Part shown: positions 52,895 through 61,256 of the stretch, piece by piece | Numbering within the stretch: the stretch's first letter is position 1 | Layout of the letters: every line of letters begins with the position of its first letter | Source: Paenibacillus guangzhouensis | Lineage (GTDB): Bacteria > Bacillota > Bacilli > Paenibacillales > Paenibacillaceae | Assembly (NCBI RefSeq): GCF_009363075.1 | Contig: NZ_CP045293.1 | Coordinates: 2,356,001 to 2,420,000 of the forward strand | Direction of reading: 5' to 3' | DNA length: 64,000 bases | The notes under the pieces: model-generated | The model's database searches: none | Told to the model about the DNA's origin: nothing | The model's input: only the letters and a program-made list of their open reading frames with translations | Translations under genes and position numbers: made by a program

Positions 52895-53557
52895 TTATAA
52901 GAGACGGCGAACCGCAAAAATAGCCGCCTGCGTTCGATCACGCAGTCCCAGCTTCGCCATCACGCTGGACAGGTGGTTTTTGGCGGTGCCTTCCGTAATA
53001 TGCAGGGCATCCGCGATCTCTTTATTGTTTAAGCCTTCGGCAAGGAAGGTCAACACATTCTTCTCACGTTCAGTCAAGCTGGCAAGCCCTTCCTCCTCAT
53101 CCTTCAAGAAAGCAGGAATCGGCATGGAGCTCCCAGCAATCCCCTTGTTCAGCCCCTTCAGCAGCATTGACGTAATCTCGGGCTGAAGAACTGTTCCTCC
53201 GTTGCAGACGGTGTGAATCGCGCTGACGATCGCCTCGGACGGCATATCCTTCAGGAGATATCCGTGCACACCTTGCTCCAAAGCTCTCAGAATCAGCTCC
53301 TCGTCGTCAAACGTGGTCAGGATCAGGATTTTGGTCTCGGGAAAATGCTTGAGGATGAGCGCGGAAGCCTCTACACCATCCATTACCTGCATTCGGATAT
53401 CCATCAACACAACGTCGGGACGCCACTCCATCACTTTGGCATAGGCGTCTCTCCCGTCCACCGCCGTGTCTACCACCTCCATGTCCGGTTCCAATTCCAG
53501 AATCGTCGCTAACCCTTCCCGCATGAGCCTCTGATCATCTACTACGAGAATCTTCAT
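52895..53557 (-). CDS. Response regulator, NarL/FixJ family
   Basis: This 220-residue regulator has a receiver domain with DD at residues 7-8, Asp53 in LMDIRMQVMDG and Lys in YLLKDMPSEA, and a C-terminal LuxR-type helix-turn-helix (LTEREKNVLTFLAEGLNNKEIADALHITEGTAKNHLSSVMAKLGL). It overlaps its kinase gene by 4 bases. No obvious target gene lies beside it. Confidence 0.95.
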   Translation of the reverse strand: MKILVVDDQRLMREGLATILELEPDMEVVDTAVDGRDAYAKVMEWRPDVVLMDIRMQVMDGVEASALILKHFPETKILILTTFDDEELILRALEQGVHGYLLKDMPSEAIVSAIHTVCNGGTVLQPEITSMLLKGLNKGIAGSSMPIPAFLKDEEEGLASLTEREKNVLTFLAEGLNNKEIADALHITEGTAKNHLSSVMAKLGLRDRTQAAIFAVRRLL

Positions 53558-54780
53558 TGTCTCTCTCCTTCCATGCCTGCAGCCGGATACGGTAGACTCG
53601 CTCTCACCGAGAAGGTCCTATCGCCTTCCTTCCCGAACGAAACCTCTCCGTGCCATTCCTTTACTCTTTCTTGCATATTCAACAAGCCGAAACCCAGCTT
53701 CATCTCTCCCGGTACAACTCCATCATTGCTTATTACTATCGAAAGCCCACCCGTGTCATAGGCCAGTTGAATAGAGGCTTTGTTCGCGCGTCCGTGTTTC
53801 TTCGCGTTCGTCAACGATTCCTGGGTGATACGGTACGCCGTGAGCTGAAATTCACCGGGAAGTGGAACCGGGTCGCCCTTGAGGTAAAACCGGGTCTCGA
53901 CCTCCGCATACCTCGTGAACTCCTCGGACAGCTTATCCAAACTTTCGGGCAGGAATGTCGATTGCACAGGCTCGTCCCGTATCGTCCGTACCGCCAACCG
54001 TATCTCCTGCAAGGAGGCCCGCAGCAATTCCTCACATTCCGAATAGATCCGTCCGCTACGCTCCGAATCCACCCGGCTCAGCTTGCGAGCCGCTTGCATC
54101 TGAACGATCAGTCCAGTTAATTTATGGCCTACCGAGTCATGCAGCTCTCTTGCGATCGTGACCCTTTCCCGTTCCGCTCCCCATTCTTCGGCTTGGAGAG
54201 CATATTCCTGCAGCCTCTCGTGGGATTCCCTCAGCTGCGCGTACAAGTGAAGTGCATCCTGCCTCGCGCGTTGATAGAAATGAAGCAAGAAGCACACGAT
54301 GCCCGCAAAAACGATAAAAGAACAAGTCATAAAATAACTAACTTCGTCCAGCTGTTGGAATACATACCAATCGATAGCGATCATGATCGCTAAATAGACG
54401 GCAAGCAATACTACACAGGTGATGATGATGGATCGGAAGCTCTTTGGGAACATCAGAATGGCCAAAGCCGTAATCCCGACCAGCAGTTGATTGGGAACTT
54501 GTCCTCCAATAAAGACGTAGCCGTAAGCCGCCGAAACTAGAAAATCCAGAATCAGAACCCGAATAAGCACGTTCCTACGCGCCTTCGCCTTGGGCAGCCG
54601 AAACCGAACGAACAAAAACACAGCTATCGAAAGAACGATAAAGCTCAGCCGCCAGAAGAACGCGGTCGATGTTTCATAGTAAACGACCCCCGTCACGGCG
54701 AGACTCACGATCAGCTTCAGCACGAAGAACAACTGCCAGAATAGAAGGCCATTTCTCGTTAAATATCCTGTCAGATCCAT
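53554..54780 (-). CDS. Sensor histidine kinase, HisKA_3 (NarX/DesK/LiaS-like) type
   Basis: The 408-residue kinase has about five N-terminal transmembrane helices without a large extracellular domain (residues 12-170), then a coiled linker. The phosphoacceptor motif is TIARELHDSVGHKLTGLIVQM (His near 213), and the HATPase carries the N box ITQESLTNAKKHGRA and GFGLLNMQERV. The intramembrane sensor is typical of envelope-stress or lipid-sensing kinases. It is translationally coupled to the NarL-type regulator. Confidence 0.93.
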   Translation of the reverse strand: MDLTGYLTRNGLLFWQLFFVLKLIVSLAVTGVVYYETSTAFFWRLSFIVLSIAVFLFVRFRLPKAKARRNVLIRVLILDFLVSAAYGYVFIGGQVPNQLLVGITALAILMFPKSFRSIIITCVVLLAVYLAIMIAIDWYVFQQLDEVSYFMTCSFIVFAGIVCFLLHFYQRARQDALHLYAQLRESHERLQEYALQAEEWGAERERVTIARELHDSVGHKLTGLIVQMQAARKLSRVDSERSGRIYSECEELLRASLQEIRLAVRTIRDEPVQSTFLPESLDKLSEEFTRYAEVETRFYLKGDPVPLPGEFQLTAYRITQESLTNAKKHGRANKASIQLAYDTGGLSIVISNDGVVPGEMKLGFGLLNMQERVKEWHGEVSFGKEGDRTFSVRASLPYPAAGMEGERQ

Positions 54781-54999
54781 AATCGCGTTCCTTCCTTTCG
54801 ATCGCCTTGAACTAGCACATTAAGCAAAAACGCCTTCGGCCTCCTTATGGACGCTGGAGAAGCTTTACGGAGACGATTCAGATAAAGACAGGATTAATCT
54901 TATCTTTCAGAATCGTTAAGTAAAATCGTCAATGATCACCCTACCGACTCTTTGACTTTTGTGTCTATCAGCGTAGATGTATGCGTAGCCATGTAACCT

Positions 55000-55137
55000 T
55001 TATTGTTCACCTGGCACAGACTCCTCCTGAGGCTTAACAGGCAAATTACGGTGGCCCGTCGAATGCCATCCAATATGTAAAATCAAAAAGCGTTCAAAAT
55101 AGATAAAATCTCCTAACAGAGGTACAGTTAGCCTGTC
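55000..55137 (-). pseudogene. Possible C-terminal remnant of an unidentified protein
   Basis: A 45-codon minus-strand frame without a start codon ends at 55000 and reads protein-like (LTVPLLGDFIYFERFLIL, then GWHSTGHRNLPVKPQEES). It opens directly after an in-frame TAG. No family is recognised, and chance cannot be excluded at this length. The rest of 54781-55354 holds only the small ORF and hairpin listed separately and what must be the kinase promoter. Confidence 0.25.
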
Positions 55138-55151
55138 CTAATCTAGGAGAT
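55108..55151 (+). promoter_or_regulatory. Hairpin that can hide the ribosome site of the small ORF
   Basis: ATCTCCTA (55108-55115) pairs perfectly with TAGGAGAT (55144-55151), and the second arm contains the Shine-Dalgarno sequence of the 34-codon ORF that starts at 55158. The loop is 28 bases. Confidence 0.4.
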
Positions 55152-55157
55152 ATCCAC

Positions 55158-55262
55158 ATGGTCAAGAATACACGACTCACTTCATTTGGTAAATGGGTTG
55201 CGAATATAATTTCTGAAATTCTTCAAGATAAGGAAAATACGACTGCTACTCTCGACCGCTAA
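55158..55262 (+). CDS. Small ORF, 34 residues, unknown function
   Basis: ATG 55158 follows an AGGAG ribosome site by 9-10 bases. The peptide starts MVKNTRLTSFGKWVANIISE and ends in a polar, acidic tail; it has one amphipathic helix, no signal peptide and no Cys. It lies in an AT-rich region between the kinase gene and the FMN riboswitch. The good ribosome site and the hairpin over it argue for expression, but 34 codons can occur by chance. Confidence 0.4.
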   Translation: MVKNTRLTSFGKWVANIISEILQDKENTTATLDR

Positions 55263-55354
55263 TTTTCTTGCTTCTATGTTTGGAAGCATTTAATATGGAT
55301 CCCTGAACATATTCTTGACACAGAGAATCGACAAATGTGTAGTGATCAAGTCAC

Positions 55355-55384
55355 TTGATGGTTTTGGAAACTATGTGATACAAT
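55355..55384 (+). promoter_or_regulatory. Promoter of the FMN-riboswitch transcript
   Basis: TTGATG (55355-55360) and TACAAT (55379-55384) are spaced by 18 bases and would start transcription about 10 bases before the aptamer. A second candidate is TTGACA (55315-55320) with TGTAGT (55338-55343). Confidence 0.6.
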
Positions 55385-55402
55385 GCATCCTAAATTGAAT
55401 AC

Positions 55403-55554
55403 GGACCTTCGGGGCAGGGTGAAATTCCTGACCGGCGGTGAAGGGCCATTTTGATAGGCTCCAGCCCGCGACTCGTCGATTTCCTCTAAGGAAGGGACGA
55501 CTGACTTGGTGAAATTCCAAGGCCGACGGTTACAGTCCGGATGGAAGAAGGTCA
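55403..55554 (+). ncRNA. FMN riboswitch (RFN element)
   Basis: The conserved blocks are all present: GGACCTTCGGGGCAGGGTGAAATTCC, GACCGGCGGTGA, CCAGCCCGCGA, TTGGTGAAATTCCAAGGCCGACGGT and AGTCCGGATGGAAGAAGGTC. P1 pairs GACCTTC (55404-55410) with GAAGGTC (55547-55553). It precedes a terminator and an EamA transporter gene, so FMN should turn that gene off. Confidence 0.97.
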
Positions 55555-55606
55555 CAACTAAGCATGAATCGTTTTTGAAAACGACTACGATCCATGTTTG
55601 TTTGGA

Positions 55607-55643
55607 TATGCCCCGTTATTCTAATAACGGGGCATACTTCTTT
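55607..55643 (+). terminator. Expression-platform terminator of the FMN riboswitch
   Basis: Perfect stem TATGCCCCGTTATT/AATAACGGGGCATA with a CT loop and CTTCTTT after it, between the aptamer and the EamA gene. Confidence 0.92.
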
Positions 55644-55682
55644 AGAAGTGTCCTATTCAAAAACCGTAGGAGGTTGTTGAAT

Positions 55683-56558
55683 ATGGAAAATGCAACGAAT
55701 TCAATCTATTTTTTGACTGCTCTTTTTCTCGTTCTTTTATCTGGATTTCTGCATGCGTTGTGGAATCTTTTTACGAAGAGTAGTATAAAAAAAGACGTAT
55801 TTTTGTGGTTATGTCAATGGGCGGGGGTAATTGTTTATTTACCTTTGGTTGTACTTTATATTCCCCAATCAGTCGCGGACATAAAAAGTTATTCTTTACT
55901 ATTTGCTTCTATGATTTTGCACGGAATCTATGTAATACTGCTCGCTAAAACGTATTCATTAGGAGATCTTTCTCAAGTCTATCCAATCATGCGTGGAACA
56001 AGTCTATTACTGGTTCCACTAATATCTGTATTTTTTTTAGGACTTCACCTAGGTATCGTAAGCTGGATAGGTATATCTTTAATTGTTTTGGGGATTTTTT
56101 TCATTAGTGGAGCTAAGATTAACAAAATTTCGCCTCGACCGAGAGTGGAAATACTCCTCGCAAGTGCAGTAGGTATTTGTATTGCAAGTTATATTCTGGT
56201 GGACGCAATATCTATTAATTATTGGCCACCTTTCGTACTGAATGAAGCAACAAACTTGGGGAATGGAATAGCTTTATCATTTTCAGTTTTTCGTTCCCGA
56301 ACAATAAGGAATGAATGGAAAATCAATTGGAAAACGGTTCTATTAGGGGGGATTTTTGCACAGGGTGGCTATCTGTTATTTTTATATGCTGTAACAATTG
56401 CCCCTGTCGGACAGCTAGCACCAATGCGAGAGATTGGGACAGTTTTTGGCACAATGCTTGGAATTGCTATTCTTAAAGAGAAACAAGGTAAGAGTCGAAT
56501 TATTGCTTCTATTTTCATTACAACGGGGATCATTATTCTTGGATTCTCAGGACGCTAA
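55683..56558 (+). CDS. EamA/DMT-family transporter under FMN control, probable riboflavin transporter
   Basis: From ATG 55683, nine bases after AGGAGG, the protein has 291 residues; the longer open frame runs into the riboswitch. It has ten predicted transmembrane helices in two EamA repeats (LSGFLHALWNLFTKSSIKKDVFLWLCQWAG; AKTYSLGDLSQVYPIMRGTSLLLVPLISVFFLG). Proteobacterial riboflavin transporters of the RibN type are EamA proteins behind FMN riboswitches, and the riboswitch here points to the same role. Firmicutes usually use ECF RibU instead. Its codons are more AT-rich than those of genes before 54 kb. Confidence 0.85.
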   Translation: MENATNSIYFLTALFLVLLSGFLHALWNLFTKSSIKKDVFLWLCQWAGVIVYLPLVVLYIPQSVADIKSYSLLFASMILHGIYVILLAKTYSLGDLSQVYPIMRGTSLLLVPLISVFFLGLHLGIVSWIGISLIVLGIFFISGAKINKISPRPRVEILLASAVGICIASYILVDAISINYWPPFVLNEATNLGNGIALSFSVFRSRTIRNEWKINWKTVLLGGIFAQGGYLLFLYAVTIAPVGQLAPMREIGTVFGTMLGIAILKEKQGKSRIIASIFITTGIIILGFSGR

Positions 56559-56644
56559 TTTAATTTTTAACGTGTCAGTAAAAAACGGCGTTGTGATACT
56601 CTATTTGTTGAATGATCGTTTCGTTTAGCTAGCATATTAAAACG

Positions 56645-56812
56645 TCATCTTTCTGCCGTACCCGTCAATGAACTTATGTCATCCTTAATCGCCTTACCCC
56701 GATCTTCCATTTTCGCATTGAATTTCGGGAAACATGACTTCTTGCATAGAGCATGAAAACATTCACCAAAAGTCATACTCGTCCTCATACGTTTATCTAT
56801 CTTTTCGCACAT
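56645..56812 (-). CDS. Small ORF, 55 residues, unknown
   Basis: An AGGAGG sequence lies only 3 bases before ATG 56810-56812, slightly close. The peptide begins MCEKIDKRMRTSMTFGECFH, contains four Cys (including ALCKKSCF) and is otherwise polar. It lies between two plus-strand genes, so it would be transcribed against them. No family is recognised. Confidence 0.3.
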   Translation of the reverse strand: MCEKIDKRMRTSMTFGECFHALCKKSCFPKFNAKMEDRGKAIKDDISSLTGTAER

Positions 56813-56876
56813 TTGCCTCCTTTCTTTTCTTGATAACATAAAGGTGAAAGGAAAAACGGATGCGAGGAGCTGTAAA

Positions 56877-57302
56877 ATGAAAAATATTAAAATGATCAAC
56901 TGGATTCTTGTGGCCATTGTTGCTTTATATTTCTTTTTAAGTGCTTATATAGATTTGGCCCATACTCCGCAAGCCGTAGAGACGGTGAAGAAGTTAGGTT
57001 ATTCGGAGTACTTTTTAGATATACTTGGAATCGCAAAAGTTCTGGGAATTATCGCACTTCTTGCTCCAAAATTCAATAGATTAAAAGAGTGGGCGTATGC
57101 CGGATTTACTTTCGATGCGATTTCAGCTATCTGGTCAAACATTGCTAGTGGCTACCCTTCGGAAAGTATTGCAGCTGTAATAGCAATTGTGCTTCTTATG
57201 GCCTCCTACATTGTGTCCCGCAAGCTACAGAACGAAATCCTTGCGGAATCCGCCAATAAATATTCGTTCATTAAGAGAGAAACAAAAATTCGTCCTTTAT
57301 GA
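56877..57302 (+). CDS. DoxX-like membrane protein
   Basis: From ATG 56877, preceded by GAGGAG, the protein has 141 residues with four transmembrane helices. The segment AVETVKKLGYSEYFLDILGIAKVLGIIALLAPKFNRLKEWAYAGFTFDAISAIWS (about residues 33-87) is the DoxX_2/DoxX-like pattern. These proteins are of uncertain function, some linked to oxidative stress or quinones. Two terminator-like hairpins follow. Confidence 0.88.
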   Translation: MKNIKMINWILVAIVALYFFLSAYIDLAHTPQAVETVKKLGYSEYFLDILGIAKVLGIIALLAPKFNRLKEWAYAGFTFDAISAIWSNIASGYPSESIAAVIAIVLLMASYIVSRKLQNEILAESANKYSFIKRETKIRPL

Positions 57303-57346
57303 AAGAAACAAAATAAGCATATTCCCGAACTTCGAGTGATAATGTC

Positions 57347-57376
57347 AACCCAAGGCGCGTTTGCTTTGGGTTTTTT
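57347..57376 (+). terminator. Terminator after the DoxX-like gene
   Basis: Arms AACCCAAGGC/GCTTTGGGTT with a run of six T on the plus strand. A second hairpin AACCCGC/GCGGGTT follows at 57436-57465. Confidence 0.75.
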
Positions 57377-57513
57377 GGCACTAACCCGACTCGGTAAAAA
57401 GCCAGATTCCATACGAGCATTTGGAAATATTAAAGAACCCGCTCCAGAACAACGGAATGCGGGTTTACTTCTCTGTATCTAAGTGATTGCAATAAGCAAT
57501 GCTCCAAATATAA

Positions 57514-58992
57514 CTATAAGGCTACCGTTTTCGTAGCTACTTTTTTTTGAAATGTCTGGTCATGCTCAACAAAAACCATTGTTGGATTAAAGCTTTGAAT
57601 AAGTTCTTCAATTTGCATACGTGAATAAACATCAATAAAATTTAGTGGCTCATCCCAAATATATAAATGTGCTTTTTCACATAAACTTTTGGCTATAAGC
57701 AACTTTTTCTTTTGTCCACCAGAATAGTGGGATATATCTTTTTCAAACTGAATACGGTCAAAATCCATTTTTCGTAGAATAGATTTAAATAACTGTTCAT
57801 CAATCTGATTTTCTTCAATAAAGTCAGATAACTTTCCCTTTAAATGAGAGGTATCTTGTTGTACATAAGATATGACAAGGTCTGAACCAACGTTCAAAGC
57901 ACCTGTATGTTGGAGTGGCTTCTTTAGAATTAGTTTTAAAATACTACTTTTTCCACTACCATTCTTTCCATCAAGCACAACTCGGTCACCTGGTTCAACA
58001 TGAAAACTTATTGGCGTATTAACGAATTCACCATTATACATAACAGACACATCCGTTAACTGAATTAGTTCTTTAGAGTTGTATTCCAATGGCTCTAACT
58101 GTAATGACTCCGTTTTTTCCACATTTTTTAGCAACTTTGACTTTTCTTCAATAGCTTTCTGTTGCCTTGACTCCAGGTTCTTTGCACGTTTCATCAATTT
58201 TGCTGCTTTATGTCCTACATAGCCCTTGTCTAATTTAGAACCAGAATTTGTTGTACCATTTTTGGAAGCTTCTACTTGATCAGACCAATTGGCTGAACGC
58301 TTTGAAGATTGTTGCAGCCTCCCAATATCTTTTTGCAAACGCTCATTTGTTGCTTCCTCATGTTCCTGCTGTCTATCAAAATTCAGCTTCCAAGAAGAAT
58401 AATTACCACTTTGAATTTCTATATTGGCTCTGTTTATTGACAAGATGTGATCAACACAGCCATCCAAAAAGTTTCTATCATGTGAAATTAAAATGAATCC
58501 TTTTTTCCTTTTTAAATAATTAGAAACCATCTTTCGTGTATGGGTATCTAGGTGATTGGTCGGCTCATCAATTAATAAAAATTGCCCTTCATTCAAAAAC
58601 AGTGCAGCAAGTAAAACCTTCGTTTGTTCCCCATTCGATAATGTTTCAAATGGCCGGTACATCACTTCGGCATCGACATCTAAATAAGATATTTCTCGAA
58701 GAAACTCCCAATCTTCTGCCTGAGGACATATCTCTTCTAAAATATCATGTGTGAATCTGCTTTTATCCGAGACTGGATATGGAAAATAATTAAATTCTAC
58801 CGAAGAAATAATTTTTCCGCTGTATTCATATTTCCCCAATAATAGATTAAAAAAAGTTGTCTTGCCTCGTCCATTTCGACCAATAAAGCCAAGTTTCCAA
58901 TCCGTATCTATTTGGAAGCTAACATCTTCAAAAATATTATCAAAGCTGCTTGGATAAGAAAAAGTCAGGTTTTGTACTTGAATCATTGACAT
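57514..58992 (-). CDS. ABC-F ribosomal protection protein, Lsa type
   Basis: The 492-residue soluble protein has two ABC domains and no membrane segment. Domain 1 has Walker A GRNGRGKTTFFN (about residues 37-48), signature LSNGEQTKVLLAALFLNEG and Walker B LLIDEPTNHLDTH. Domain 2 has GKNGSGKSSILK, YSGGQKKKLLIAKSLCEKA and WDEPLNFIDV. The start MSMIQVQNLTFSYPSSFDNIFED and linker agree with Lsa-family proteins, which remove lincosamides, streptogramin A and pleuromutilins from ribosomes. The gene has a leader peptide and hairpin upstream, as expected for antibiotic-induced attenuation, and lower G+C than genes before 54 kb. Confidence 0.9.
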   Translation of the reverse strand: MSMIQVQNLTFSYPSSFDNIFEDVSFQIDTDWKLGFIGRNGRGKTTFFNLLLGKYEYSGKIISSVEFNYFPYPVSDKSRFTHDILEEICPQAEDWEFLREISYLDVDAEVMYRPFETLSNGEQTKVLLAALFLNEGQFLLIDEPTNHLDTHTRKMVSNYLKRKKGFILISHDRNFLDGCVDHILSINRANIEIQSGNYSSWKLNFDRQQEHEEATNERLQKDIGRLQQSSKRSANWSDQVEASKNGTTNSGSKLDKGYVGHKAAKLMKRAKNLESRQQKAIEEKSKLLKNVEKTESLQLEPLEYNSKELIQLTDVSVMYNGEFVNTPISFHVEPGDRVVLDGKNGSGKSSILKLILKKPLQHTGALNVGSDLVISYVQQDTSHLKGKLSDFIEENQIDEQLFKSILRKMDFDRIQFEKDISHYSGGQKKKLLIAKSLCEKAHLYIWDEPLNFIDVYSRMQIEELIQSFNPTMVFVEHDQTFQKKVATKTVAL

Positions 58993-59066
58993 GTGTGAAG
59001 TTCCTCCTTTTTATAACACATTACTTCTTTATAAAAAGTCGGTACATATCCATCTATTCTCATTTA

Positions 59067-59108
59067 ACTCCGTATAAGTTTAATGGATATTAACGACTTA
59101 TACGGAGT
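59067..59108 (-). promoter_or_regulatory. Attenuator hairpin upstream of the ABC-F gene
   Basis: Perfect 13-base arms ACTCCGTATAAGT/ACTTATACGGAGT with a 16-base loop. The upstream arm (minus strand) covers the last codons of the leader peptide, so a ribosome paused there would open the hairpin. The following sequence has few T, so it may block readthrough or translation rather than form a classic terminator. Confidence 0.65.
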
Positions 59109-59140
59109 GAGTCATGTGTAACAACCGTGTCTGTGCTCAT
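59090..59140 (-). CDS. Leader peptide, 16 residues
   Basis: ATG 59138-59140 follows GGAGGGATAAC. The peptide MSTDTVVTHDSLRISR ends with TAA inside the loop of the attenuator hairpin, 98 bases before the ABC-F start. The arrangement matches the leader peptides of inducible ABC-F genes such as vmlR and msr. Confidence 0.6.
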   Translation of the reverse strand: MSTDTVVTHDSLRISR

Positions 59141-59162
59141 GTTATCCCTCCATCATAAAATT

Positions 59163-59238
59163 TTTTGTTTATACAAAACGATACAGAGACATTTGGTGTA
59201 CAGTGTGTTACGAAGTTATTTGATATTCTATGTGTACG
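59163..59238 (+). repeat. Inverted regulatory repeat, left copy (before the RqcH-like gene)
   Basis: The first 28 bases (59163-59190, TTTTGTTTATACAAAACGAT...) are identical to the reverse complement of 62721-62748, and similarity continues for 48 more bases with 8 mismatches. This copy ends about 106 bases before the RqcH-like start. It contains TTTGT-N4-ACAAA, a possible operator. Confidence 0.85.
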
Positions 59239-59344
59239 GAAGAAATATTCCCGGCGTTGAAACCGTAATAATTACTGAAATGAATACAAGATGATCTTAG
59301 TTTCCAATCCGTTGCAATTATCTCTGATGAAAGGAGGAATATTC

Positions 59345-60982
59345 ATGGCATTTGACGGGTTACTAATGCATCAACTTGCCAAAGAAATCAAGACTAATCT
59401 ACCGATGACAATCAATAAGATTGTACAAATTTCCGATAAAGAGATTCTCCTGGATGGACTATCAAACGAACGTAATATTAGACTGATTATCAGCATTCAT
59501 CCACAAAATAACCGTATAAATTTCACAGAAGAAAATTATTCGGAATCGAAGCAGGAAAATGAATTTTTATTATTACTGGCAAAACATCTACGCGCTGGTG
59601 TCATCCAAAGTATGGAACAAGTCGGTGTTGAACGAATATACTGCTTTCAAATCAGTGCTAAGGCAGTTCGCTACTCACTTTATATTGAATTGCTAGGCAA
59701 AGATGCCAACATCATACTTGTCGATGAAGCGAATAAAATTATTGGTGCAATGAAACAAACATCGCTCAGCAAAACTAGTACGCGGACACTCACGCCTGAG
59801 GCCGTATATCACCTTCCATTTGATTATAGCGGAAAACAGAATCCTTTTCAGCCGTCATCCATAAATGAATCAGAGTCACTTGTAACACAATTTCATGGTT
59901 TCTCGCCTCTGTTAAATCGTGAATTTCAATACCGCTTGCAACAGGGGCAGTCATTCTACGAAATTATGCATGAGCTAAATAGTAGCGACAAGCTTTATTT
60001 GTCGGAAACAGAGCAGGGTATCCAGTTTCATTCCATTCCGCTTACACACTTGAGGGGGGAATCGACTTTTTATCCAATTATGGAGGGCGTAGATATTGCC
60101 TTGTATAAAATGCTAACTCGTCGGCGAACTGACAGTTTACACCTACTGGTACGTAAAGAATTAATTAAACGATCCCGAAAACTTTCAAAATTGGAGAAAG
60201 CAGTACTTGAAGTCGGGCATTTTGAGCAGTATCGTACCTATGCGGATCTACTTTACACATACTATCATCTGCTCCCCCGCAACGCCGCTTCTGCCGATCT
60301 CGAGGATTTTGTGACAGGAGAACTGCTTCATATTCCGTTAGACACCAAACTGAGTGCAAAACAAAATGCTCAAAAATACTATGAAAAATACCACAAAGGA
60401 AAATTTGCTTATACCAAACTCAAGGAGCAAATTGTGCTTAGTAAAATGGAATCAGATTATTTTTGTATGCTTGAGTCCCGGCTTGAACAGGCTGATAGCA
60501 TAGATGCATTAGAAATTCGCAGGGAACTTGAAAAACACGGCTATTTCAAAGCAAAAAAAAATCAATCAACGAAGAAAAAGCAGAACAGGAAGCCTAGCAT
60601 TATGACTTTTCAATTCGATCATGATATTAAAATCTTCGTAGGTAAGAACAGTATTCAGAATGATTACCTAACATTCCATTATGCCAAGAAAGAGGATATA
60701 TGGCTGCACGTGAAAAGTTATCACGGAGCACATGTTGTTATAAATAACGCAACACCTGATGAAGAAACGTTATATTATGGGGCTTTATTGGCTGCTTACT
60801 TTTCACAAATCAAGGCCTCTGGTTCGGTCGAAGTAAACTATTGTCAAGTCAAGACTCTTAAAAAGCCTAAAGGCGCCCCTATGGGAATGGTGTTACTTGG
60901 AGCCCATAAAACAATTTATGTCAGGCCAATGGAAGATGTTATTCAAAAGCTCCTAACCGAAAATTTAGTTCAGATGGCGTAA
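59345..60982 (+). CDS. RqcH/NFACT-family protein, divergent
   Basis: From ATG 59345, which follows AAAGGAGG, the protein has 545 residues (B. subtilis RqcH has about 570). The NFACT-N domain (MAFDGLLMHQLAKEI), a middle coiled region and the C-terminal NFACT-R domain (HVKSYHGAHVVI, KKPKGAPMGMV) are all present. RqcH binds split 50S subunits and adds alanine tails to stalled peptides. The residue pair Asp97-Arg98 of RqcH, needed for tailing, reads Glu96-Arg97 here. The gene is AT-rich and lies near an ABC-F gene, so it is probably an accessory paralog rather than the chromosomal rqcH. Confidence 0.88.
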   Translation: MAFDGLLMHQLAKEIKTNLPMTINKIVQISDKEILLDGLSNERNIRLIISIHPQNNRINFTEENYSESKQENEFLLLLAKHLRAGVIQSMEQVGVERIYCFQISAKAVRYSLYIELLGKDANIILVDEANKIIGAMKQTSLSKTSTRTLTPEAVYHLPFDYSGKQNPFQPSSINESESLVTQFHGFSPLLNREFQYRLQQGQSFYEIMHELNSSDKLYLSETEQGIQFHSIPLTHLRGESTFYPIMEGVDIALYKMLTRRRTDSLHLLVRKELIKRSRKLSKLEKAVLEVGHFEQYRTYADLLYTYYHLLPRNAASADLEDFVTGELLHIPLDTKLSAKQNAQKYYEKYHKGKFAYTKLKEQIVLSKMESDYFCMLESRLEQADSIDALEIRRELEKHGYFKAKKNQSTKKKQNRKPSIMTFQFDHDIKIFVGKNSIQNDYLTFHYAKKEDIWLHVKSYHGAHVVINNATPDEETLYYGALLAAYFSQIKASGSVEVNYCQVKTLKKPKGAPMGMVLLGAHKTIYVRPMEDVIQKLLTENLVQMA

Positions 60983-61084
60983 CTTATTAAGTGATTTTAT
61001 TTTCGGACAATTCTATTTGTGCTGTTCCTAAATGGTATTTTTCTATTGGAAAACCCTATCAGGAGCTAGTTGCCAGTTATCGCT

Positions 61085-61120
61085 AAAAGCCTGCCCTCTC
61101 ATAGGACGGGCTTTCGTTTT
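61085..61120. terminator. Terminator after the RqcH-like gene
   Basis: Arms AAAGCCTGCCC/GGACGGGCTTT with one mismatch and flanking A and T residues. It lies 100 bases after the RqcH-like stop. Confidence 0.65.
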
Positions 61121-61204
61121 GAGAGAAATAGCAACTATTCTCAGACCATTGGATTGAGACTCTCAATCGGACTTCTGTTGCTTTGCTTAAGGTAGCATGT
61201 GTGA

Positions 61205-61256
61205 ATATATAAAAACAGCAGCTCAAAGGCAACTTTGAACTGCTGTTTTTATATAA
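61205..61256. terminator. Strong bidirectional terminator
   Basis: Arms TATAAAAACAGCAG..TCAAAG and CTTTGA..CTGCTGTTTTTATA with a 4-base loop. A and T runs on both sides allow it to stop both the RqcH-like and acetamidase transcripts. Confidence 0.9.
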
